Source of the DNA: S015-6 sp964384945
GTDB taxonomy: Bacteria > Desulfobacterota > DSWW01
Assembly (NCBI GenBank): GCA_964384945.1
Contig: CAYLMK010000025.1
Coordinates: 12,872 to 76,871, forward strand
Direction: 5' to 3'
Length of the DNA: 64,000 nt
The translations under genes were made by a program, and so were the position numbers. The notes below the pieces were generated by a model, which searched no databases, was not told the DNA's origin, and was given only the letters and a program-made list of their open reading frames with translations. How positions within the stretch are numbered: position 1 is the stretch's first letter; each line of letters starts with the position of its first letter. Positions 58,559 to 64,000 of this stretch are shown one piece after another.

Positions 58559-59752
58559 CTACGCCTCCGTCTCGATCAGCGCAGCGGCGCCCATCCCACC
58601 GCCGATGCACATCGAGACGACCCCCCGCTTGTTGCCGCGGCGCCGCATCTGGTGGATCAGCGTGGCGGTGAGCTTCGCCCCGGTGCAGCCCAGGGGGTGT
58701 CCCAGGGCAATGGCGCCTCCGCAGCAATTGATGTCGCCTTTTTCCAGCCGGTCCGTCAGGCCCAGTTCCCGGACGCAGTAGATCGCCTGGGAGGCGAAGG
58801 CCTCGTTGATCTCGAAGTAGTCGATGTCCCGGCTCTCGAGCCCCACCTTCTTGAGGAGCTTGGGGATCGCATAGCGCGGGCCCACCCCCATCTCGTCGGG
58901 CCGGCAGCCGGCGACCTGGAAGTTGACAAACCGGGCGATCGGCTTGATCCCCAGCGCATCGGCCTTCTCCCGGCTCATGAGCAGCGAGGCCGCCGCGCCG
59001 TCGGTCATCTGGGACGAGTTGCCGGCGGTCACAGTGCCGTCCCTCCAGAATGCCGGCCGCAACTTGGCGAGCCCCTCGATCGTCGTTCCCCGCCGCACGC
59101 CGTCGTCCGCTGCGAAGGTATAGTGCTCCTTGACCCGCTTGCCGTCCTTGATCGCATACCGGACCGCCTCGGTGACCGGCACCAGTTCCGCGTTGAAGTA
59201 CCCCTTGTCCTGCGCCTCGGCTGCAAGGGCGTTGGAGCGCACGCCGAACTCGTCCTGCATCTGGCGGCTGACGTTGTAACGTTTGGCAACGTTCTCCGCG
59301 GTGCTGCCCATGGACATGTAGACGTCCGGGTATTCGTCGGTCCAATCGGGATCGGGCCGGTTGATGAAGCCGCCCATCGGCACCCGGCTCATCGACTCGA
59401 TGCCGCCCGCCAGGACGATGTCGTTCCATCCGCACAGGATGTTCTGGGCCGCCAGGGCGATGGCCTGCAGCCCGGAAGAACAGAACCGATTCACCACAAA
59501 GCCCGGAACCTCGTCCGGGAGGCCTGCGTGCCTGGCGATGACGCGGCCCAGGTTGAGGCCCTGCTCGGCCTCCGGAAACGAGCAGCCGAAGATCACATCG
59601 TCGATCATTTCCGGCCGGACTTGCGGGACCTTGGCCAGACAGCCCCTGACCGCCGTCCGGGCGAGCACGTCGGCCCGGGTGTCGGCGAGACCGCCTCTTC
59701 TGGCCCGACCGCCGGGGGTCCTCACTGAAGCTACGATCACTGCATCGCGCAT
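58559..59752 (-). CDS. fadA: acetyl-CoA acyltransferase (FadA-type thiolase)
   Basis: A 397-residue canonical thiolase with an intact active site: nucleophile in NRFCSSGLQAIALAA, NEAF (EINEAFASQA), GGAIALGHPLGCTG and the second cysteine region MCIGGGMG. It cleaves 3-ketoacyl-CoA to acetyl-CoA in beta-oxidation or runs in reverse. It follows the FadN-type gene by 29 bp with GGAGG 9 bp upstream, which supports a two-gene operon. It contrasts with the two thiolase-like proteins at 20396-22716 that lack this cysteine. Confidence 0.95.
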   Translation of the reverse strand: MRDAVIVASVRTPGGRARRGGLADTRADVLARTAVRGCLAKVPQVRPEMIDDVIFGCSFPEAEQGLNLGRVIARHAGLPDEVPGFVVNRFCSSGLQAIALAAQNILCGWNDIVLAGGIESMSRVPMGGFINRPDPDWTDEYPDVYMSMGSTAENVAKRYNVSRQMQDEFGVRSNALAAEAQDKGYFNAELVPVTEAVRYAIKDGKRVKEHYTFAADDGVRRGTTIEGLAKLRPAFWRDGTVTAGNSSQMTDGAAASLLMSREKADALGIKPIARFVNFQVAGCRPDEMGVGPRYAIPKLLKKVGLESRDIDYFEINEAFASQAIYCVRELGLTDRLEKGDINCCGGAIALGHPLGCTGAKLTATLIHQMRRRGNKRGVVSMCIGGGMGAAALIETEA

Positions 59753-59781
59753 CTCATACCCTCCTCATCCGGGTTCGTTCG

Positions 59782-62202
59782 TTAGTTCCGCAGGGCCTTG
59801 CCGGTCTTGAGCATGTGCTCGAGCCGTGCCTGTGTCTTTTCCTGGGCGCAGAGTTCCACGAACACCTCCCGCTCCAGTTCGAGCAGGTAGTCCTCGGGCA
59901 CCCAGGAGTTCTCGGCCACGAAGCCGCCGCCCAGGATGTGGGCGAGCTTTCTCAGGATGAACGCGTCATACTCGGTGGCATAGCCGCCCAGGACCATGTC
60001 CTGGACAAAGACATTGGCAATGCCCCGAAGCTGATCGCCCATGACCTGGTACTTCTGGCGCCTGGGCGGGATGAACCCCAGCTCGGCCATGGCAAGGACC
60101 TCTTTCTTGGCCAGCCCGATCAGGTGCCGCTTGTTGAAGGCGATCCTGTCAAAGGGGCGGAGGAACCCGAGGTCGCGGGCGTGCGCCGCCGAGTTGGAGA
60201 CGGTGGCCGTCCCGATCATCCGTAGGATGGGGGTCGCAAAGGGCTGAAGATCGTTGATCGTGGCATTCTTGGGCAGGAAGTTCTGATAGTGGCGCAGCAT
60301 CAGCATGCACCCTCCGCCGCCCGGGATGACGCCCACGCCGACCTCGACCAAGCCCATAAAGAGGTCATGGTGGCAGACGATCTTGTTGCAGCTCATGGCC
60401 ACCTCGGCCCCCCCGCCCAGGGTCATTCCGTACGGGGCGGCCACCACCGGGACCGACGAGTAGGTCATGTACGTATTCGTCTCCTGGAAATACTTGACCG
60501 CTTCCCGGATCATCTCCCACTGCTTGCTCCGCGCCCCCTCCAGGATCACCCCGATGTTGGCCCCGGCCGAGAAGGCCCCCGGCATCCCCGGCGCCTGGTT
60601 GCCGATGACCACGCCCACGCCCTTCTCCTGGGCCAAATCCACGGCCTTGCGCATCATCTCCCACATGTCCTGGTCCAGGGCGTTCATCACGCTGTGGAAT
60701 TCCACGCAGTAGACACCGTCGCCCAGGTCGACGATGGAAGCGGTCTTGCGCGAATCGACGAGCCGTTTCGGATCCTTCTTCAGGTCTGCCAGGTTGACGG
60801 CCAGCTCGCTTTCCTCGACTTCGACATAGTCTTTTTTCCTGAAGTCGTAATAGAGTTTCTTGCCCTTCTTGTCTTTGTAGAAGCTTCTGGCCTTGGCGGC
60901 GAGCATGTCCTTGATCTTCTTCGGGACCTTGAAGCCCATGCCCTCCATGTCGGCCACGCTTTCCTTGAGGCCGATCGCGTCCCAGGCCTCGAACGGACCC
61001 AACTCGAAGTTGAAGCCCCACTTCATCGCATTGTCCACTTCGACCACGCGGTCCGCGATCTCCGGGATGCGCTCCGCGGCGTAAAGGAGCTGGTCGTAAA
61101 CGGCCTTCTTGGCGAACGCGGCCTCCCGGCCCTGGCCGCCCACCACGGACTTGATCCGTTCCCCCACATCGGGGATGAAGCCCGACAATGCAAGGGACTG
61201 GAACTTCTCTCCGGACGGGTCCACGTACTGCAGGGTCTCGGGGTCGATGATCTTGAAGGCCCTCTTGTCCAGCCTCTTGTAAAAACCGCTCCCGGTCTTG
61301 TTCCCGAGGTATTTCTTCTCGACCATGCCCTCCACCCACTTAGGAAGAGTGAAGTACTTCCGGGCCTCGTCGGGCTTGACGTAGGAGGTGGTGTTGTGCG
61401 CAATGTGAACGAGCGTATCGAGTCCCACCATGTCCGCGGTCCGGAACAGGGCGGACTTGGGCCGACCGAGGGGTACCCCGAAGATCTGGTCGGTCTCGTC
61501 GATCTTCATGCCCTGTTCCATCATCAGGTTCATGGTGCCGATCATGCCGGCCACGCCGATGCGGTTGGCCACGAAGTTGGGGGTGTCCTTGCCGTAGACC
61601 ACGCCCTTGCCCAGCCGCGTCTCGCAGAAATCGGCCATGAACTCGATCAGCTTCCTGTCCGTCTCCTTGAAGGGGATGATTTCAAGCAGGTGCATGAACC
61701 GGACCGGGTTGAAAAAGTGGGTGCCGAGAAACACCTTCTTGAATTCCGGCTTCATCTTCTCCGCGATTTCCCGAAGCGGTATGCCGGAGGTATTGGTGGA
61801 AACGACCGCCTTCTTGTTCCAGTTCTTCTCCACCATCTTCATTACGCTGCGCTTGATCTTCAGGTCCTCGACCACGACCTCGATGATCCAGTCGCACTCC
61901 TTGAGCCGGTGCGCGTGGTCCTCGAAGTTGCCCGCGAAGATGAGTTCCGCGTCGTCGCTGTGAAGGAAAGGCCCGGACTGGGGGTTTTCCCGCAGCGCCC
62001 TGGCCAGAGCGCCCGCGGCGAAACGGTTGCGGAAGTTTGGATTGTCCTTGGTGATCCCCTTCTTTTCATCCTCCTCCGAGAGATTGGGGGGCACGATGTC
62101 GAGCATCACCACCTCCAGGCCGGCCCCGGCCAGGTGCGCGGCGATGCCCATCCCCATGACTCCGGAACCCAGAACACCCACTTTCCTGATCTGTCGTTTC
62201 AT
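59782..62202 (-). CDS. fadN: 3-hydroxyacyl-CoA dehydrogenase / enoyl-CoA hydratase (FadN-type)
   Basis: An 806-residue bifunctional beta-oxidation enzyme with the FadN order: dehydrogenase first, hydratase last. The N-terminus has VGVLGSGVMGMGIAAHLAGAGLEVVMLDI (NAD site). The dehydrogenase motif is STNTSGIPL and FLGTHFFNPVRFMHLLEIIP. The hydratase part (about 480-690) has PVVAAPYGMTLGGGAEVAMSCNKIV, the oxyanion region, and FMGLVEVGVGVIPGGGG with the catalytic Glu residues. It has a strong SD (GGAGAGGAGG). With FadA it completes the hydration, oxidation and thiolysis steps. Confidence 0.95.
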   Translation of the reverse strand: MKRQIRKVGVLGSGVMGMGIAAHLAGAGLEVVMLDIVPPNLSEEDEKKGITKDNPNFRNRFAAGALARALRENPQSGPFLHSDDAELIFAGNFEDHAHRLKECDWIIEVVVEDLKIKRSVMKMVEKNWNKKAVVSTNTSGIPLREIAEKMKPEFKKVFLGTHFFNPVRFMHLLEIIPFKETDRKLIEFMADFCETRLGKGVVYGKDTPNFVANRIGVAGMIGTMNLMMEQGMKIDETDQIFGVPLGRPKSALFRTADMVGLDTLVHIAHNTTSYVKPDEARKYFTLPKWVEGMVEKKYLGNKTGSGFYKRLDKRAFKIIDPETLQYVDPSGEKFQSLALSGFIPDVGERIKSVVGGQGREAAFAKKAVYDQLLYAAERIPEIADRVVEVDNAMKWGFNFELGPFEAWDAIGLKESVADMEGMGFKVPKKIKDMLAAKARSFYKDKKGKKLYYDFRKKDYVEVEESELAVNLADLKKDPKRLVDSRKTASIVDLGDGVYCVEFHSVMNALDQDMWEMMRKAVDLAQEKGVGVVIGNQAPGMPGAFSAGANIGVILEGARSKQWEMIREAVKYFQETNTYMTYSSVPVVAAPYGMTLGGGAEVAMSCNKIVCHHDLFMGLVEVGVGVIPGGGGCMLMLRHYQNFLPKNATINDLQPFATPILRMIGTATVSNSAAHARDLGFLRPFDRIAFNKRHLIGLAKKEVLAMAELGFIPPRRQKYQVMGDQLRGIANVFVQDMVLGGYATEYDAFILRKLAHILGGGFVAENSWVPEDYLLELEREVFVELCAQEKTQARLEHMLKTGKALRN

Positions 62203-62623
62203 GCCGACCTCCTCTCCGGTTTTTGTGGCGGCTGTGGCCTTTCTCGGCAGCAGAAGGGTAAACAGCCACGGCGGCGGGTGTCAAGCTTGGAGCGGACGGT
62301 CACCCGCGATCAGAGAGGAGGGAAGGGCGGTTCCGGGCCTTGCGGATCCGGGGGTCCGACCGGGGCCGGCCGGGCTCGGCAGGCCGCTGCGGGCAGATCG
62401 GCCCGGCACGCAGCCCGGGCCGCCTTTCCCTCCCTTTCTCACAAGGTTCACTTCCAGAAATGTAGTTATAAATCAGGATGTTAGGTCTGGTCTGGCGGTT
62501 CCCGGGGGCCTTCGGAGGGCGAGAGAATCCCCGCCTGTGCCGCCCTCAGGAGCGAGGTTCTCCTGCGCCGACTTCCACCCATGGCAGTGAACCCAATCCA
62601 TCGCCCAACCAGGGAACGCCAGG
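62203..62623. other. non-coding spacer between fadN and the DUF4239 gene
   Basis: No gene is visible. An AT-rich patch at 62458-62490 may hold the fadN promoter, but no hexamer pair is convincing. The sequence to the right is part of the change from chromosome to putative integron cassette; ACCTAAC, matching RYYYAAC, occurs on the minus strand near 62480-62486 but without a partner. Confidence 0.5.
62603..62609 (-). other. isolated GTTGGGC core-site heptamer
   Basis: The minus strand reads GTTGGGC, fitting the attC core GTTRRRY and identical to the R' box of the attC at 63437-63511. It lies 15 bp after the DUF4239 stop. No RYYYAAC partner is found upstream, so it is at best a truncated attC or a secondary insertion point. 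Confidence 0.3.
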
Positions 62624-63421
62624 TCATCGGCGCCTGGCATCCAGGATTTCCTGCAATTGGATCATGCTTTGCTGACTCGTTCGAGCGAGTCCCTGCTGCG
62701 GATGATCAAGGTCAATGATGAGCACAATGACCAAGAGGACGATGACACAGTAGGCCGCTGTCAGGCTCATGATGCGACCGCCTGCCAAGCCGTTCCCGTA
62801 GCCCAGGACAACAGCCGCCAGCACTGCGAAAGCCAACAGGAATAGCAACACGCTCTCCGGGACATGATTGGCCACGGCGATATCCCGCTTCGTCTTGATG
62901 TCGATGACCTCGTTCATTGCATGAGTGAACAAGCCCAATGGCATCGATCGCGGATCTGCCTCTGCGGCTTCGTTCGCAATGCTCCACAACCGAAGCTGGA
63001 TCTGCCGGACTTCGAGGTCCAGTTGCTCTCGTTCTTTAGAACCCTGCCCGGTACGAAGAACAGACTCCAACCGAATCTCAACATAACGGCGAAACAGCGT
63101 GATGACCTCGGCATCAAGAGATGCTGGCAGGAACTGAGAACGGAGGGCGGCGGTGCCGATCGCATTGGATTCCTGAACTACCATCTGCTTCCGGTACTCG
63201 AATCGGGACAGCGCCATGGCGAATGTGAATCCAAGGAGGAGGGCAAGCAGCCCCAGGGTGGCGGATTGTATGCTTATGATCTGCGTTCGCGTCAGCTCAT
63301 TGTGTGTTTGGCGCCCCCTGCGACCGAGCCTGTACCCGAGCTCCGCCCCGAGCAGCATAACCGCGAGCAGCGCGACGGCGATCAGCGCTGCTGATTCCTG
63401 ATAGAGTAACTCGGTGGCCAT
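62624..63421 (-). CDS. DUF4239 (bestrophin-like) membrane protein, likely integron cassette gene
   Basis: A 265-residue protein from ATG 63421; a TTG at 63442 lies inside the attC core and is less likely. Two N-terminal helices (SAALIAVALLAVMLLGAELGY, ATLGLLALLLGFTFAMAL) and two near the C-terminus enclose a cytoplasmic helical part with the family motif QESNAIGTAALRSQFLP and LFRRYVEIRLESV. DUF4239 members are called bestrophin-like, but their transport activity is unproven. The start codon lies 16 bp after the GTTGGGC core, the close spacing typical of integron cassettes. GC content looks lower than in the fad operon. Confidence 0.8.
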   Translation of the reverse strand: MATELLYQESAALIAVALLAVMLLGAELGYRLGRRGRQTHNELTRTQIISIQSATLGLLALLLGFTFAMALSRFEYRKQMVVQESNAIGTAALRSQFLPASLDAEVITLFRRYVEIRLESVLRTGQGSKEREQLDLEVRQIQLRLWSIANEAAEADPRSMPLGLFTHAMNEVIDIKTKRDIAVANHVPESVLLFLLAFAVLAAVVLGYGNGLAGGRIMSLTAAYCVIVLLVIVLIIDLDHPQQGLARTSQQSMIQLQEILDARRR

Positions 63422-63436
63422 TTGGGACTCCCTGTC

Positions 63437-63511
63437 GCCCAACGCTTCGCATAACCTGCTGGCAATGGCCCGCAGTGGAATTGCCAGTCCGAGTTGACGC
63501 GGTTGTTGGGC
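63437..63511 (-). other. integron attC site (59-base-element type)
   Basis: On the minus strand the 75-bp element runs from R'' GCCCAAC (63511-63505, RYYYAAC) to R' GTTGGGC (63443-63437, GTTRRRY). Between them are an L''-like AACCGCGTCAACTCGGAC, an inner stem TGGCAAT/ATTGCCA (63482-63486 region against 63460-63466), and an L'-like GGTTATGCGAAGC. The CAACAACCGCGTCAA and GTTATGCGAAGC blocks match the shape of known attC sites. It lies 34 bp after the methyltransferase stop and directly before the DUF4239 start, as expected between two cassettes. Confidence 0.68.
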
Positions 63512-63545
63512 ACATCCTGGCAGTCGTCTGCTTTGGTGCTGCGTT

Positions 63546-64000
63546 CTACGGATCTCCGCGCGGCATCAGCACGAACACACCCCAGCCCAGGTATTCACGC
63601 GTGTAAGTGGCGTAGCGCACGGGTTCCGAGGTCAGTTGGGCTCGAACCTCTTTGGCTAACTCGTCGTCGGGATTGGTTTCAAGCCATCGGCGCATGGTGA
63701 GCCATTTGGCGGCCTCGTATCTGTCCCAGCTGTCTTGGTCAGCCAAAACCATTTCAACGACGTCGTAGCCAAGGTGGCCGAAAGACGCGAGAAGTTCCGG
63801 AAGCAGCAGAAAGTCGGAGATCGAGTTGGCAAGGCACCCTTTGACAACATCTTCCGTCGGCGGTACCTGCCGCCAGTAAGGCTCGCCGATGAGGATGATC
63901 CCTCCGGTGCGAAGGCTCCGCGCCAGAAGCTCGACAGTGCCGGCGACTCCCCCGCCGATCCAAGTGGCACCGACACAGGCTGCCACATCGACCTTCTCGT
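63546..64000 (-). CDS. class I SAM-dependent methyltransferase, 5' end beyond window
   Basis: The frame enters from the right window edge (EKVDVAACVGATWIGG) and stops at 63546, giving about 151 residues of the C-terminal part. GATWIGG...VAGTVELLARSLRTGGIILIGEPYWRQ is the fourth-to-fifth strand region of a class I methyltransferase. The end is the inserted lid/C-terminal helices with DRYEAAKWLTMRRWLETNP. Motif I would lie outside the window. It is followed after 34 bp by the attC site, so it is probably an integron cassette gene. The substrate is unknown. Confidence 0.8.
   Translation of the reverse strand, partial: EKVDVAACVGATWIGGGVAGTVELLARSLRTGGIILIGEPYWRQVPPTEDVVKGCLANSISDFLLLPELLASFGHLGYDVVEMVLADQDSWDRYEAAKWLTMRRWLETNPDDELAKEVRAQLTSEPVRYATYTREYLGWGVFVLMPRGDP

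Noticed and set aside
60289..62484. Open frame of 731 codons on plus, antisense to fadN
   Set aside because: Histidine/leucine-rich shadow translation; fadN is complete and canonical.

Overview
The window is a GC-rich bacterial chromosome segment of 64 kb with about 45 recognisable protein genes, one internally deleted gene remnant, and no rRNA, tRNA, CRISPR array, IS element or phage structural gene that I can see. The gene content suggests an anaerobic or microaerophilic Desulfobacterota-like (deltaproteobacterial) lineage: ferredoxin-type Fe-S proteins, two DUF35/thiolase-like pairs, a CFI-box C-terminal protein, PAS histidine kinases of a style common in that group, and a FadN/FadA pair. 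This placement is inference from gene content only.

Layout. (1) 1-3361, minus strand: a three-gene set of an ATP-grasp/methyltransferase fusion, a ChbG/HpnK-type deacetylase and a glycosyltransferase cut by the window edge. (2) 3495-6986: an Fe-dependent alcohol dehydrogenase and a pentapeptide-repeat protein, divergent from a 4Fe-4S protein. (3) 7033-15961, minus: an eight-gene glycan operon with a good promoter at 16037-16065. It holds two large membrane proteins, WbqC, a DUF849 (BKACE) enzyme, a GT2, a NeuD/PglD-like acyltransferase, a WecE-like sugar aminotransferase with a non-canonical start, and a flippase-like membrane protein. (4) 16230-23251, minus: DUF35 / thiolase-like / thiolase-like / DUF35, followed by a CPA2 antiporter with a C-terminal EIIA-like domain and an ATP-grasp enzyme. 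(5) 23417-35149: an outer-membrane barrel, two closely related PAS histidine kinases, a primase-helicase fusion, a HEAT/LysM protein, a dicarboxylate/amino-acid symporter and a small HAMP-like membrane protein.

(6) 35351-43108, minus: a polyphosphate island with its own promoter. It encodes PAP (tandem PPK2), PPK1, a CHAD protein, a metallophosphoesterase fused to a Ppx-type HD domain, and Ppx/GppA, so synthesis, use, binding and breakdown of polyphosphate are together. (7) 43249-47510, minus: a heterodimeric ABC exporter and a DUF457 gene that has lost most of its middle. (8) 47631-52228, plus: an Fe-S photolyase, then two equal-length DUF523-DUF1722 paralogues with a secreted CFI-box protein between them. 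(9) 52423-54564, minus: IF-1, a cold-shock protein with a structured, attenuator-like leader, and a histidine kinase. (10) 55014-62202: an HAE3-type RND protein and CorA, then a FadA/FadN beta-oxidation operon on minus.

(11) 62603-64000: the right end looks like the edge of an integron cassette array. A 75-bp element with attC architecture (GCCCAAC ... GTTGGGC, inner stem, no integrase in the window) lies between a methyltransferase gene and a DUF4239 gene, both on minus. The strongest candidates for something new are this cassette edge, the primase-helicase with an altered Walker A lysine, the ATP-grasp/methyltransferase cluster, the polyphosphate island with its domain-shuffled phosphoesterase, and the degenerate DUF523 pair beside the photolyase.
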